Shown here: piece after piece, positions 19,013 through 28,755 of the stretch
How positions within the stretch are numbered: position 1 is the first letter of the stretch
Layout: each line of letters begins with the position of its first letter
NCBI GenBank assembly: GCA_012840385.1
Contig: DULK01000078.1
Location: forward strand, 62,001 to 126,000
Length of the DNA stretch: 64,000 nucleotides
DNA from: Syntrophomonadaceae bacterium
GTDB taxonomy: Bacteria > Bacillota > DSM-12270 > Thermacetogeniales > Thermacetogeniaceae
Reading direction: 5' to 3'
Translations under genes and position numbers: made by a program
Notes under the pieces: model-generated
The model's input: only the letters and a program-made list of their open reading frames with translations
What the model was told of the DNA's origin: nothing
Database searches by the model: none

Positions 19013-20080
19013 CTAAGCAAGCATCTCCATAAAACGATCGAAGAGATTTCCGGAATCCATGGGGCCAGGGGCTCCCTCAGGGTGAAACTGTACCGAAAAA
19101 ACCGGAAGCTTGAGGTGGCGAAGCCCTTCTACTGTCCCGTCGTTCAAATTGCGGTGGCTGACCACCACTTCGCTTTCCGGCAGGCTCCTCTCCTCCACGG
19201 CAAAGCTGTGGTTCTGGGAGGTGATATATACCCTGCCGGTCTCGCAGTCCTTTACGGGATGGTTGGAGCCTCTGTGCCCGAATTTGAGTTTGTAGGTATC
19301 CCCTCCCATGGCCAGGGCCAGGATCTGGTGGCCGAGACAGATACCCATAATGGGGACCTTCCCCAGCAACCGGCGGACGGTCTCCACAGCATACATGACG
19401 CTCTTGGGATCGCCGGGGCCGTTGGAAAGCACAACACCATCCGGTTGATAGCTCAGAATCTCCTCTCCGGTGGTCCAGGCAGGAACGAGGTACACGGTAC
19501 AGTTGCGCCGTATCAGTGAACGTAAGATGTTGTACTTTGCCCCTAAATCAACCACAACAATCCTGGTAGGGCCTTCTCCCCATACTTCCACCTGCCGGGT
19601 GGAAACCACCCGGACGAGATCCTGACCGGAAATGGAAGGGGCGCTCTGCGCCGCCTTTACCAGCTTATCGGGGTCCTGTTCCCCGGCGGCGATGATCCCC
19701 CGCATGGTTCCGTAATTGCGCAACCTCCTTGTTAGGGCCCTGGTGTCGATCCCGGTAAGCCCCGGTATTCCATATTTCCTGCAGAACTCGTCCAGTTTCA
19801 TGACATGACGCCAGTTGCTCGGATAATCGCACAGTTCTTTGACGACAAAGCCCCGCACCCAGGGTTTTTTTGACTCAAAATCATCGTTGTTGGTACCGTA
19901 ATTGCCGATCAGGGGATAGGTCAGGACCACGATCTGACCGCAGTACGAGGGGTCTGTCAGGATTTTCTGGTAGCCGGTCATACCGGTATTGAAAACCACC
20001 TCGCCTGTTTGGGCCACATCACTTCCGAAGGCTTCTCCCTGAAAGACGGTGCCGTCCTCTAATGCAAGATAAGCACGCAT
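19013..20080 (-). CDS. carA: Carbamoyl-phosphate synthase small (glutaminase) subunit
   Basis: Releases ammonia from glutamine for CarB. The C-terminal class I amidotransferase domain shows the nucleophile elbow MGICLGHQILALAMGG (near residue 245) and the catalytic His-Glu in VQFHPEGAPGP (near 335). The N-terminal half starts MRAYLALEDGTVFQGEAFG. At 355 residues it is normal. Three bases separate it from the pyrC stop upstream. Confidence 0.97.
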   Translation of the reverse strand: MRAYLALEDGTVFQGEAFGSDVAQTGEVVFNTGMTGYQKILTDPSYCGQIVVLTYPLIGNYGTNNDDFESKKPWVRGFVVKELCDYPSNWRHVMKLDEFCRKYGIPGLTGIDTRALTRRLRNYGTMRGIIAAGEQDPDKLVKAAQSAPSISGQDLVRVVSTRQVEVWGEGPTRIVVVDLGAKYNILRSLIRRNCTVYLVPAWTTGEEILSYQPDGVVLSNGPGDPKSVMYAVETVRRLLGKVPIMGICLGHQILALAMGGDTYKLKFGHRGSNHPVKDCETGRVYITSQNHSFAVEERSLPESEVVVSHRNLNDGTVEGLRHLKLPVFSVQFHPEGAPGPMDSGNLFDRFMEMLA

Positions 20081-20083
20081 TGC

Positions 20084-21382
20084 TTAACTCCTTTCACCGA
20101 ATGTAAGCTTTCCTTCCGACATGACAACTCTCCCACCCACAATGGTCAGGACCGGCCACCCCAGCAGCTCCCAACCGTTGAAGGGGGAGTTTTTCCCCTT
20201 TGAGACAAAGCTCTCTACCCGGACAGTCTGTTTCAGCTGCGGGTCGATCACGGTGAGATCCGCTGCATTTCCCACCTTTACCGCGCGCTCCGGTAGCCCC
20301 AAAATTTTTGCCGGATTGCCGGCCATTTTTTGTACCAACTGCACCGGCGTCAGGATCCCCTTCGCCACCAGCCGGTCCCACATAAGAGGAACCGCCGTTT
20401 CCAATCCCGATATCCCAAAAGGAGCAAAGTTATACTCAACATCCTTTTCCTCCGGCGCATGAGGAGCGTGATCGGTGGCAATCACGTCAATCGTCCCATC
20501 CTGAAGCCCGTCACAGAGGGCCTCCACATCCTCCGGTGTGCGCAGAGGTGGATTTACCTTTGTGTTTGTATCGAAGGTTATAACCGCTTCATCGGTCAAG
20601 CAGAGGTGATGCGGGGTCACTTCTGCCGTCACTCTGACCCCTCGCTGTTTGGCCTCTCTGATCAGCGGCACCGAACCGGCGCTGCTCACGTGGGCGATAT
20701 GCAGCCGGGCTCCTGTCATCTCGGCCAGGATGATATCCCTGGCTACGTGGATTTCTTCCGCCGCTCTGGGTATTCCCCGCAGTCCAAGGAGGGTTGATAT
20801 GTAGCCCTCATGCATGACACCCCCGGCGCTCAAGTGAGTATCCTCACAGTGGCTGATGATCAAAAGGTCAAACATGCTGCTGTATTCCATCACACGCCTT
20901 AAGACTTCGCTGTTCATCACCGGGTTGCCGTCGTCCGAAAGGGCTACGATACCTGCCTCCACCAGATCGCCTATTTCAGCAAGCTCCAGCCCCTTCCGCT
21001 CCTTGGTGGCACAGCCGACCGGGTAGACCGGAACAGGAGCGGTTTCCGCCTGTCTTTTGACAAACTCGATGACAGCCCTGCTGTCGGCCGGCGGCCTCGT
21101 GTTTCCCATGGCGACCACTGCGGTAAATCCACCCCGGGCTGCGGCCCTTGTTCCTGTAAGAATCGTCTCTTTCATTTCTTCTCCGGGCTCCCGGAGGTGG
21201 CAGTGCATATCGATGAAACCCGGGCATATGTAACACCCCTCCACCGGGATCGTTTGGGCGCCCGGAGCCTTGAGGCCGGGCTGGATCGCCGCAATTTTCC
21301 CGTCTTCCAGCAGGACATCCGCTTTTTTGATACTGTTGCGGTCCAGATCGACAACCAGGCCACCTTTAAGCAGTAAGCACAT
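20084..21382 (-). CDS. pyrC: Dihydroorotase
   Basis: Cyclises carbamoyl aspartate to dihydroorotate. The zinc-binding [12 protein letters not shown] is near residue 58, further metal or active-site histidines in ISHCEDTHL and [11 protein letters not shown], and [15 protein letters not shown] near 300. At 432 residues it is class I (PyrC of Gram-positives). It overlaps the pyrB stop by 17 bases. Confidence 0.96.
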   Translation of the reverse strand: MCLLLKGGLVVDLDRNSIKKADVLLEDGKIAAIQPGLKAPGAQTIPVEGCYICPGFIDMHCHLREPGEEMKETILTGTRAAARGGFTAVVAMGNTRPPADSRAVIEFVKRQAETAPVPVYPVGCATKERKGLELAEIGDLVEAGIVALSDDGNPVMNSEVLRRVMEYSSMFDLLIISHCEDTHLSAGGVMHEGYISTLLGLRGIPRAAEEIHVARDIILAEMTGARLHIAHVSSAGSVPLIREAKQRGVRVTAEVTPHHLCLTDEAVITFDTNTKVNPPLRTPEDVEALCDGLQDGTIDVIATDHAPHAPEEKDVEYNFAPFGISGLETAVPLMWDRLVAKGILTPVQLVQKMAGNPAKILGLPERAVKVGNAADLTVIDPQLKQTVRVESFVSKGKNSPFNGWELLGWPVLTIVGGRVVMSEGKLTFGERS

Positions 21383-22307
21383 CCTCTTCCCCCCTTCCCA
21401 TCAGGAGATAGAGCAGGGCCATGCGCACCGCCACACCGTTCTTCACCTGTTCGTTGATCACGGCATGCCGCCCGTCCTGTACCTCCGGGCTGATCTCGAT
21501 GCCGCGATTAACCGGACCGGGGTGAAGCACCAGCACATCCGGTTTGGCGCAGCGCAGCTTTTCTTCGTCCAGACCGTACAGCCGGGTGTATTCCCTGATG
21601 CTGGGAAACAGGCCCTTCTGCTGGCGTTCCAGTTGAATTCGCAGGACGTTGATCACGTCCACGTCTTTCAGGCCATCTTCCCACCGGTAAAAGACCCTGG
21701 CCCCCATTTTGTGAATATCGGGAGGCATTAATGTCGGAGGGCCGATTACCCTCACCTCGGCTCCCATTTTCGTAAGCCCCCAGATATTTGACCGCGCCAC
21801 CCTGCTGTGGGCAATATCGCCGAGAATGGCCACTTTGAGTCCGCTAAGGCGACCTTTCTTCTCCCGGATTGTAAACATGTCCAGCAGGGCCTGGGTGGGG
21901 TGCTCGTGAGCGCCGTCACCCGCATTGATGACCCGGGCCTTGACGTAACGAGAAAGCAGGTGAGGAGCACCCGCTGCAGAATGCCTGATGATAATGACGT
22001 CGATACCCATCATTTCAATGGTTTTGGCAGTATCCCTCAGGCTTTCTCCTTTCTGGACGCTGCTCGTGGCTACAGCAATGCTTGCCGTATCCGCACCCAA
22101 ATACTTGGCAGCGAGCTCAAAGGAAGTGCGCGTGCGTGTGCTCGGTTCGTAAAACAGGGTCACCACAGAATGTCCGCGCAATGTTGGAACTTTCTTGAGA
22201 TCCCTTCCCAGGATCTCCTTCATCGGCTCAGCAGTATCCAGGATCAACTCTATTTCCTCAGCACTTAAATCCTGCAAGCCGAGGATATCCTTGCGTTTTA
22301 AATCCAT
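21366..22307 (-). CDS. pyrB: Aspartate carbamoyltransferase catalytic subunit
   Basis: First committed pyrimidine step. The carbamoyl-phosphate motif [19 protein letters not shown] is near residue 52, [15 protein letters not shown] near 130, [17 protein letters not shown] near 155 and [13 protein letters not shown] near 262. At 313 residues it is normal. No pyrI regulatory subunit is present. A PyrR-type attenuator sits between pyrR and this gene, so UMP should repress it by early termination. SD GGGGAGAGG precedes the ATG. Confidence 0.97.
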   Translation of the reverse strand: MDLKRKDILGLQDLSAEEIELILDTAEPMKEILGRDLKKVPTLRGHSVVTLFYEPSTRTRTSFELAAKYLGADTASIAVATSSVQKGESLRDTAKTIEMMGIDVIIIRHSAAGAPHLLSRYVKARVINAGDGAHEHPTQALLDMFTIREKKGRLSGLKVAILGDIAHSRVARSNIWGLTKMGAEVRVIGPPTLMPPDIHKMGARVFYRWEDGLKDVDVINVLRIQLERQQKGLFPSIREYTRLYGLDEEKLRCAKPDVLVLHPGPVNRGIEISPEVQDGRHAVINEQVKNGVAVRMALLYLLMGRGEEDVLTA

Positions 22308-22330
22308 AAAACCTCTCCCCTCCTCGAATC

Positions 22331-22374
22331 AAAAAACCTCTTTGCTGGCCATTGTAGAGGCCAACAAAGAGGTT
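22331..22374 (-). terminator. Attenuator terminator ahead of pyrB
   Basis: On the minus strand a long stem with AACCTCTTTG and GGCC arms pairs with GGCC and CAAAGAGGTT, followed by a T6 run. It lies just downstream of the PyrR-binding element and upstream of the pyrB ribosome-binding site, as expected for PyrR attenuation. Confidence 0.9.
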
Positions 22375-22396
22375 ACTTTTCTTACATCCCCTTGCC

Positions 22397-22410
22397 AGCC
22401 TCTCAGGACT
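22397..22410 (-). promoter_or_regulatory. PyrR-binding RNA element (pyrR-pyrB attenuator)
   Basis: The minus strand reads AGTCCTGAGAGGCT, which fits the PyrR-binding consensus ARUCCNGNGAGGYU at every position. It begins 20 bases after the pyrR stop codon. In Bacillus, PyrR with UMP stabilises this anti-antiterminator hairpin and so favours the downstream terminator. Confidence 0.92.
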
Positions 22411-22429
22411 AGTTTAAAGGGTGCTTCCT

Positions 22430-23050
<621 letters not shown>

Positions 23051-23082
23051 TTATTCAAAACATGGATTTTTGCTTCCTTTTC

Positions 23083-23096
23083 AGCCTCTCGGGACT
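23083..23096 (-). promoter_or_regulatory. PyrR-binding RNA element (pyrR leader attenuator)
   Basis: The minus strand reads AGTCCCGAGAGGCT, a full match to ARUCCNGNGAGGYU, flanked by AAGGATC on one side and GAAAAGG on the other. This is the first of two such elements in the operon. Confidence 0.92.
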
Positions 23097-23121
23097 GATC
23101 CTTAAAGGAACCCTTTTATTT

Positions 23122-23149
23122 AGTATAACACCCCGACAACCGCTGTCAA
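23122..23149 (-). promoter_or_regulatory. Sigma-A promoter of the pyr operon
   Basis: Consensus -35 TTGACA and -10 TATACT are separated by 16 bases, starting eight bases after the rluD stop codon. The predicted transcript start lies just before the first PyrR-binding element. Confidence 0.85.
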
Positions 23150-23156
23150 TAAAAAT

Positions 23157-24092
23157 TTATTTGCTCCGGAGGCTCCTGAGATAATCCAGCGCCTGCGAAA
23201 AGGCAGGTGGTGGCGGGGCTTCAAAATTAAGCAGTTCTCCGGTACGGGGGTGGGTGAAGGTTATCCGATAGGCATGCAGGGCCTGGCCCGGCAGCTGCAG
23301 GGGATTGCGGCGCGGCCCATAGACAGGGTCTCCGGCAACGGGATACCCGGCATAGGCCAGGTGCACGCGGATCTGGTGGGTTCGCCCTGTTTCCAACTCC
23401 ACATCAAGGAGGGTATAACCCGGAAACCTCTCCTTCACCCGGTAATGGGTGCGCGCCTCACGCCCGTACGGATCATCTTTCGATAGAACGGTGATTCTTT
23501 TTCGATTCAGAGGATCCCTTCCAAGAGGAGCGTCGATAAGGCCCTTTTCTTCCCGTACCTCCCCGTGAACCAGTGCAAGGTACTTTCTCTTGATCTTCCG
23601 GGCCTTGAGTTGGGCTGCTAATTCCCGGTGAGTCAGGTCGCTCTTACTTACAAGCATCAGCCCGGAAGTATCCTTGTCCAACCGGTGAACGATCCCCGGA
23701 CGCAGGTACCCGCCTATTCCGGATAAATCGGGGCAGTGATTGAGCAAGGCGTTTACAAGAGTGCCGCTCCGGTGTCCGGCGGCGGGGTGGACCACCAAAC
23801 CGGCGGGTTTGTTGATCACCAGCAGGTCGTCGTCTTCGTAAAGGATATCCAAGGGAATAGGCTCTGGAGAAAGGGTGATTTGTTCGGGAGGTGGAACGAT
23901 CATCTCGACTTCGTCGTTTAAACGCACCCGAAAACTTGAACGTTCCTTCTTTGAGTTTACCAGTACATTTCCCTTTTCAATCAGGCGCTGCACCTGGCTA
24001 CGGCTCAAAGAGGGGATGCAATGGGTAAGAAATTGATCGAGACGTTTCCCGGCCGCATCCCGGTCGACTTTAAAGCGGTATAATTCCGCCAA
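23157..24092 (-). CDS. rluD: RluA/RluD family 23S rRNA pseudouridine synthase
   Basis: Isomerises uridine to pseudouridine in rRNA. An N-terminal S4 RNA-binding domain (GKRLDQFLTHCIPSLSRSQVQRLI) is followed by the catalytic domain with the active-site Asp in HRLDKDTSGLM near residue 140. A GTG at 24101 directly abuts GGGAGG; the TTG three codons later (24092) has GGAGG at eight bases and is preferred, giving 311 residues. It follows lspA, the same pairing as in Bacillus (lspA-ylyB). RluD versus another RluA paralogue cannot be settled by eye. Confidence 0.92.
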   Translation of the reverse strand: MAELYRFKVDRDAAGKRLDQFLTHCIPSLSRSQVQRLIEKGNVLVNSKKERSSFRVRLNDEVEMIVPPPEQITLSPEPIPLDILYEDDDLLVINKPAGLVVHPAAGHRSGTLVNALLNHCPDLSGIGGYLRPGIVHRLDKDTSGLMLVSKSDLTHRELAAQLKARKIKRKYLALVHGEVREEKGLIDAPLGRDPLNRKRITVLSKDDPYGREARTHYRVKERFPGYTLLDVELETGRTHQIRVHLAYAGYPVAGDPVYGPRRNPLQLPGQALHAYRITFTHPRTGELLNFEAPPPPAFSQALDYLRSLRSK

Positions 24093-24105
24093 ATGCACCA
24101 CCTCC

Positions 24106-24552
24106 CTACCTGCGCCTCGCCTGGGGCTGAATTAATATAAAAAGAAGGAAAACCGTCCCGATAAAAATGAATATATCCGCAAAGTTAAATACAGGCCAGA
24201 CATGAAAATCAAGAAAATCCGTCACATATCCGGTACGGACCCTATCAATTAAATTTCCCAGAACACCGCCTGTTAAAAGTCCAAGGCTCAAGGTCAGCTT
24301 GACGTCCTTTTTGGGCAAATACAAAAGTGCGGCGACAACCCCGATTACCAGAATAAGCCCTATGGCTATGAACAGAGGAGTTTGATGCGCCAGAATCCTG
24401 AACGCCCCGCCCGGGTTTGCGGCGTAAGTAATACTAAATATTTGCGGTATAACAGTGATAGACTCGCCCAGTTCCATTTGGGAGATGACGAAAAATTTTG
24501 TTAACTGGTCAATGGCCAGCGCCGCAAGGCAGATCATAATAAACAAAGCCAT
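24106..24552 (-). CDS. lspA: Lipoprotein signal peptidase (signal peptidase II)
   Basis: Membrane aspartic protease that cleaves prolipoproteins. Four hydrophobic segments are visible. The conserved DQLTKFF is near residue 15, NPGGAF near 47, and the two catalytic Asp are in GNLIDRVRTGYVTDFLDFH and FNFADIFIFIG. At 148 residues it is normal. Its start overlaps the stop of the glycosyltransferase gene. Confidence 0.95.
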   Translation of the reverse strand: MALFIMICLAALAIDQLTKFFVISQMELGESITVIPQIFSITYAANPGGAFRILAHQTPLFIAIGLILVIGVVAALLYLPKKDVKLTLSLGLLTGGVLGNLIDRVRTGYVTDFLDFHVWPVFNFADIFIFIGTVFLLFILIQPQARRR

Positions 24553-25730
24553 TAAATCTCTTCCCCGGCTAAATTGTCGATAACATCTCGTGCACCGGTG
24601 ATCAGGGCATTGTACACCTTTTCAAGGCGGACTGCCATTTTATCCGCCGAAAGCCGTTCTGCTCTCCTTTGACCAGCCGCTCCCATCCTTTGGCGCAGGT
24701 CCGAATCCTCGAGAAGGGAAAGAATCAGTTCCGCAAACTTCTCTTTACCCTCTCTGCAAAGATATCCGGTAACACCGTCCTTAACCATTGCCAGAGAGCC
24801 GTAGGCGGCTTGAGCCACCACAGGGAGTCCCGCGGCCATCGCCTCTGCCAGGACGAGCCCCTGGGTTTCTGTTACGGACGGAAAAACAAATATGTCCGCG
24901 CTCTTATAGGCTCCTGCTACCACTTCAGGTTCCAAGAGGCCGGTAAAGATCACCTTGCCAGAAATACCCATCTCTCGGGTCCTCTCTTGCAGATTCTTCA
25001 TTTCGGGCCCGTTTCCCACTAAAACAAGGGAAACATGCCTGTTTTTCCGAAGCACAAGAAAAAAGGCGTCAAGCAGATAATCAAGGTTCTTCTCCTTGCC
25101 GATCCGTCCAACAAAAAGAAGAATCTTATCTTCAGGGGGGATTCCAAAGCTGTTCTTGAGATAACCGGCATCCCCAGAACGGAAGCGTTCGGGCTCAATC
25201 CCCGTCGGGATAGGAACAATGGGCGTCGTTATTCCGTAACCGGTCAGGAGATCTTTAATCACCCTTGTAGGCGTTATCACCAGGTCGCACCGGTTACAGA
25301 AATCCCTGGCAATGATAATTACACCTTTTTTCACAAGGCTGGTGGCTATTGGAAAGTAGTGAATGTATTGATCATATAAAGTATGATAGGTGAACACCAG
25401 CGGCAGATCTAATTTGCGCGCAAAAAAAGCTCCCAGGTGGCCGAGCAAAAAAGGTGAATGAACATGAATGACATCAAGATCCCACTCGAATACATACCTT
25501 TTGGCCGGCCAGGGAATAGGCAGCCCAATGTAGAAATCTGGATAAAAGGGTGTGTGGAACGAAGGGAACCGGTAAATGTTTACCTCATCCTCCCCATTGT
25601 ACGGATAACGGGGAGCAAATATATATACTTCATGGCCGCGGCGCATCAGTTCACGGGAAAAAGTATCAATAGAGCGCACCACGCCGCTGATGTAAGGCCT
25701 GTAGCTGTCCGTAAAAAAACCGATTTTCAT
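24552..25730 (-). CDS. Glycosyltransferase family 4 (GT-B fold)
   Basis: Likely transfers a sugar from a nucleotide sugar to a lipid or wall acceptor. N-terminus MKIGFFTDSYRPYISGVVRSI is characteristic of the diacylglycerol glucosyltransferase/mannosyltransferase group; the C-terminal donor site shows LFVGRIGKEKNLDYLLDAF and the PSVTETQGLVLAEAMAAGLPVVA pattern with the EX7E motif. At 392 residues it is full length with no signal peptide. It is interposed between a yteA-type gene and lspA; the acceptor cannot be deduced, though membrane glycolipid synthesis is plausible. Confidence 0.85.
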   Translation of the reverse strand: MKIGFFTDSYRPYISGVVRSIDTFSRELMRRGHEVYIFAPRYPYNGEDEVNIYRFPSFHTPFYPDFYIGLPIPWPAKRYVFEWDLDVIHVHSPFLLGHLGAFFARKLDLPLVFTYHTLYDQYIHYFPIATSLVKKGVIIIARDFCNRCDLVITPTRVIKDLLTGYGITTPIVPIPTGIEPERFRSGDAGYLKNSFGIPPEDKILLFVGRIGKEKNLDYLLDAFFLVLRKNRHVSLVLVGNGPEMKNLQERTREMGISGKVIFTGLLEPEVVAGAYKSADIFVFPSVTETQGLVLAEAMAAGLPVVAQAAYGSLAMVKDGVTGYLCREGKEKFAELILSLLEDSDLRQRMGAAGQRRAERLSADKMAVRLEKVYNALITGARDVIDNLAGEEI

Positions 25731-25742
25731 GGTATTCCTAAA

Positions 25743-26426
25743 CTAAAAAGGTTCCTCCCCCAGCGTCCTCTCATCATCTTTGCCCCGGTAATCCCGGTAA
25801 ATGGTTCCATCTGGATCACGATAATAAGGGACAGATTCCACATCTTCTACTAACCCCAAGTCTTCCCCCGCTTCGGTCGAAGGAAGTCCCAGCTCCCCTT
25901 TCACCACATCGGAAGAATTGCCGTAGCGGGCCACCGCCTGCCAGGAGTCTTCACCGTCGAACTCTACTTCCTGCTCCGTATAGAGGCGGTCTTCAGGAAA
26001 GCCGCCATAGGGAGGCATCACGACGCCCTCCTCAACCGGCCTCCGGTAAAATCTTAACCTTTCTTCCTCCCCCCGCTGGCATTCCAGACACAGGGCTGCA
26101 GAGGGCACAGCCTCGAGCCTTTCTTCGGGAATCTCTTTCCCGCACCGCTCGCACCTGCCATAAGTTCCGTAATCAATCCTCTCAAGGGCTCTCCTGTTTC
26201 TGGCGAGCTGAACCCGGACCAGATCGCGCAAACCGATGTCCTTGCTTCTCTCAAAGGTTTCCGTTCCAATATCCGCCGGGTGGTTGTCAAACATAGAGAG
26301 TTCCGATGTGGAATCCTGCAGGCTGTTTAACACTTCGGCATCTTCCATATGTGATAACCTATCCATCAGTTCTCGCTTTTCCTTTTCCAGCAGTTGTCGA
26401 AAATATTGCACCTTTTCCGGTTCCAA
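25743..26426 (-). CDS. YteA/YlyA-type DksA-TraR C4 zinc-finger protein
   Basis: N-terminal helical hairpin (EPEKVQYFRQLLEKEKRELMDRL) with DNHPADIGTETFERSKDIGL, then a C4 zinc finger CERCGKEIPEERLE...CLECQ near residues 105-125, and an acidic C-terminal tail with PYYRDPDGTIYRDY. This matches the YteA family, described as sporulation-associated. The upstream ATG (26441) overlaps its own GGAGGG; the TTG at 26426 is spaced properly. In Bacillus a related gene (ylyA) lies between ileS and lspA, the same neighbourhood as here. Confidence 0.85.
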   Translation of the reverse strand: MEPEKVQYFRQLLEKEKRELMDRLSHMEDAEVLNSLQDSTSELSMFDNHPADIGTETFERSKDIGLRDLVRVQLARNRRALERIDYGTYGRCERCGKEIPEERLEAVPSAALCLECQRGEEERLRFYRRPVEEGVVMPPYGGFPEDRLYTEQEVEFDGEDSWQAVARYGNSSDVVKGELGLPSTEAGEDLGLVEDVESVPYYRDPDGTIYRDYRGKDDERTLGEEPF

Positions 26427-26453
26427 ACAGCCACCCTCCATTGCGTAGAAAGC

Positions 26454-26762
26454 TTAAGAAACCCCGCTATGCAATTGTACCTGTACCAGGCGGATGATTT
26501 GGGCAATAAAATCGCTGATGACGGGTAGATGGAGCACCACCAGGCGCTGTAGAATAAGCAACAGCAGCGCTCCAAGCAATGAAAACCCTACTGCAATACC
26601 CACCCCCCGGGCCAAACCGGAGATGAAATTGATATACAAAAGACGACCGGGTTTGTGGAGCAGTTCCACATACTCAGCAAGCTTCATCCGCTCAAGATTC
26701 AGAGACAATTGATCAACCTTATCTTTTAAAGCCGCAATAAGATCCCCTGTTATTTCCTTCAA
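26454..26762 (-). CDS. DUF5665-type small membrane protein
   Basis: 102 residues. A helical N-terminal part (DLIAALKDKVDQLSLNLERMKLAEYVELLHKP) precedes YINFISGLARGVGIAVGFSLLGALLLLILQ, a glycine-rich membrane segment; the C-terminus is amphipathic. This is the pattern of the DUF5665 family, whose function is unknown. Start TTG with GGGGAG eight bases upstream. It lies between the DUF711 and yteA-type genes. Confidence 0.75.
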   Translation of the reverse strand: MKEITGDLIAALKDKVDQLSLNLERMKLAEYVELLHKPGRLLYINFISGLARGVGIAVGFSLLGALLLLILQRLVVLHLPVISDFIAQIIRLVQVQLHSGVS

Positions 26763-26816
26763 TTGTGACTCCCCTCATTTAATTCTGCCCAATATTTCAG
26801 TTTTCAATTAATCGAT

Positions 26817-28184
26817 TTAATTGGTCAGGGCCTGGAGAGGAGCGGGAATGCGGCCGCCGCGCCGGACGAAACGAGCTGCGCTATACCTGTTAACGGCCAT
26901 TACCGGTGCCCTTCCAAGCAAGCCCCCAAACTCCACATAGTCACCGGGCACCTTGCCCGGTGCAGGAATAATCCGGACACCCGTAGTTTTCTTGTTGACC
27001 ATTCCGATCGCGGCTTCATCCGCAATAATTGCAGCAATAGTTTCTACCGGTGTATCCCCGGGAATCACGATCATATCCAACCCCACGGAACAGATGCAGG
27101 TCATGGCCTCCAGCTTCTCAATGCTCAACGCCCCCTCTGCGGCGGCCCTTGCCATGCCCGCATCCTCGCTGACAGGTATAAAGGCTCCACTAAGGCCTCC
27201 CACGTAGGAGGATGCCATCGCCCCGCCCTTTTTAACAGCGTCGTTTAGAATGGCCAGAGCAGCCGTGCTGCCGGGGGCGCCACAGCGCTCCAGGCCCATT
27301 GCCTCAAGAATGTCGGCCACACTGTCCCCTATTGCCGGAGTAGGGGCAAGGGAGAGATCAACCACGCCAAAGGGAACGTTCAACCTTGCTGAAGCGGCAC
27401 GCCCGATCAGTTCACCCATCCGGGTGATCTTAAAAGCGGTCTGTTTAATCAAGGTGGCCAGGGTTCCCAAATCGGCATCAGGGTGATTGCGCACCACGCT
27501 TAAGATTACTCCTGGCCCGCTTACACCTACATTTAAAGCGCATTCCGGCTCTCCAACCCCGTGAAATGCCCCTGCCATGAAGGGGTTATCCTCAGGGGCA
27601 TTGCAGAAAACCACCAGCTTGGCGCAACCGAGACCGTTCTTTTCGGCGGAAAGCTCAGCCGTTTCCTTGATAACCTCACCCATCATCATGACAGCTTCCA
27701 TATTAATTCCGGCCTTGGTGGTTCCGACATTCACAGCGGCGCAGACACGCTCCGTCTGGCTTAAGGCACGAGGTATCGATTTAATCAGTTTGAGATCCCC
27801 TGCTGTGAACCCCTTATGCACCAGGGCAGCATACCCGCCGATAAAATTGACGCCGATTTCCTGAGCGGCTTCTTCCAACACCTCGGCCAGACTGTAATAA
27901 TCCTCCTCGTCACAGCTTTCTGCTACCAGGGAAACAGGTGTTACCGCCACCCTTTTGTTGATGATAGGGATGCCATAGGTGCGCTCCAGTTCTTCTCCGA
28001 CCTCGACAAGGTTACCGGCGGTGCGCACAATCTTCTCATAAATCTTTTTTCCTACAGTTATTATATTTGAATCCGCGCAATCCCTCAGGCTGATACCTAA
28101 GGTGATTGTCCTGATATCCAGGTTTTCTAATTCCACCATTCGGACCGTTTCGAGAATCTCTTCGGGTGCATAAGGAAGAGGCAT
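26817..28184 (-). CDS. PFL family protein (DUF711, UPF0210)
   Basis: Starts [33 protein letters not shown], the DUF711/UPF0210 signature, with conserved [13 protein letters not shown] and [16 protein letters not shown] regions. 455 residues. The family is distantly related to pyruvate-formate-lyase-like folds, but no activity is established. The longer reading to 28226 lacks a ribosome-binding site; the ATG at 28184 follows AGGATG. An ACT-domain gene is immediately upstream; this ACT (UPF0237)-DUF711 pairing recurs in many Firmicutes and suggests a shared, regulated role. Confidence 0.9.
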   Translation of the reverse strand: MPLPYAPEEILETVRMVELENLDIRTITLGISLRDCADSNIITVGKKIYEKIVRTAGNLVEVGEELERTYGIPIINKRVAVTPVSLVAESCDEEDYYSLAEVLEEAAQEIGVNFIGGYAALVHKGFTAGDLKLIKSIPRALSQTERVCAAVNVGTTKAGINMEAVMMMGEVIKETAELSAEKNGLGCAKLVVFCNAPEDNPFMAGAFHGVGEPECALNVGVSGPGVILSVVRNHPDADLGTLATLIKQTAFKITRMGELIGRAASARLNVPFGVVDLSLAPTPAIGDSVADILEAMGLERCGAPGSTAALAILNDAVKKGGAMASSYVGGLSGAFIPVSEDAGMARAAAEGALSIEKLEAMTCICSVGLDMIVIPGDTPVETIAAIIADEAAIGMVNKKTTGVRIIPAPGKVPGDYVEFGGLLGRAPVMAVNRYSAARFVRRGGRIPAPLQALTN

Positions 28185-28272
28185 GATCCACATCCTTTCT
28201 CCGTACACCAAGGCGAAACCATACAAAGCGCCGGGCGTTTTTACTGTAAATCAGAAACAATTTACATTCAGG

Positions 28273-28731
28273 CTAGACCCGGTGCATATACCGGAAGATG
28301 TCTTCATGCTGCAGGGTGATGTTTAATTCCATTTCCTCACCCTTATCCTCCAGCATCTTGCGCAGTGTGGCAAAATCGACCCTGCACTGAGACAGGTCAA
28401 CGATCATGATCATCGAGAAGAAGTCCTGTAAAACAGTCTGGCTGATGTCCAGAATGTTGACGTTTACACCGGCCAGGACACCGGCCACACTGGCGATAAT
28501 ACCAACCCTGTCATAACCAAGGACGGTGACTATCGCCCGCTTAATCTCCTTTTCTTTTCCGGTCTCCCGAACGGACGCTGAATCCTGTTCCCTCAAGAAA
28601 CCCAGTTTAATTCCCTTTTCTCTCGCCCAGTCCCTTGCGGCCTGTGTCAAAATTGTCCCCACCGGAAAAACAATCTCTTTCTGGTTAGCGGCCATTTTTT
28701 CGAGTTTTGCTTTTGTTATGACTTCCCGCAT
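28273..28731 (-). CDS. ACT-domain protein (UPF0237 type) with EutQ-like N-terminal segment
   Basis: The C-terminal part (from about residue 65, AIVTVLGYDRVGIIASVAGVLA) is an ACT domain of the UPF0237 family, normally about 90 residues and linked to DUF711 proteins. Ahead of it are about 60 extra residues, VITKAKLEKMAANQKEIVFP followed by TILTQAARDWAREKG, which resemble the short N-terminal module seen in EutQ and related microcompartment proteins. The function is unknown; ACT domains usually bind small ligands such as amino acids. The ATG at 28731 is spaced better from AGGTGA than the GTG at 28743. Confidence 0.85.
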   Translation of the reverse strand: MREVITKAKLEKMAANQKEIVFPVGTILTQAARDWAREKGIKLGFLREQDSASVRETGKEKEIKRAIVTVLGYDRVGIIASVAGVLAGVNVNILDISQTVLQDFFSMIMIVDLSQCRVDFATLRKMLEDKGEEMELNITLQHEDIFRYMHRV

Positions 28732-28755
28732 ATTTACTTTCACCTCCGCCGCAAG

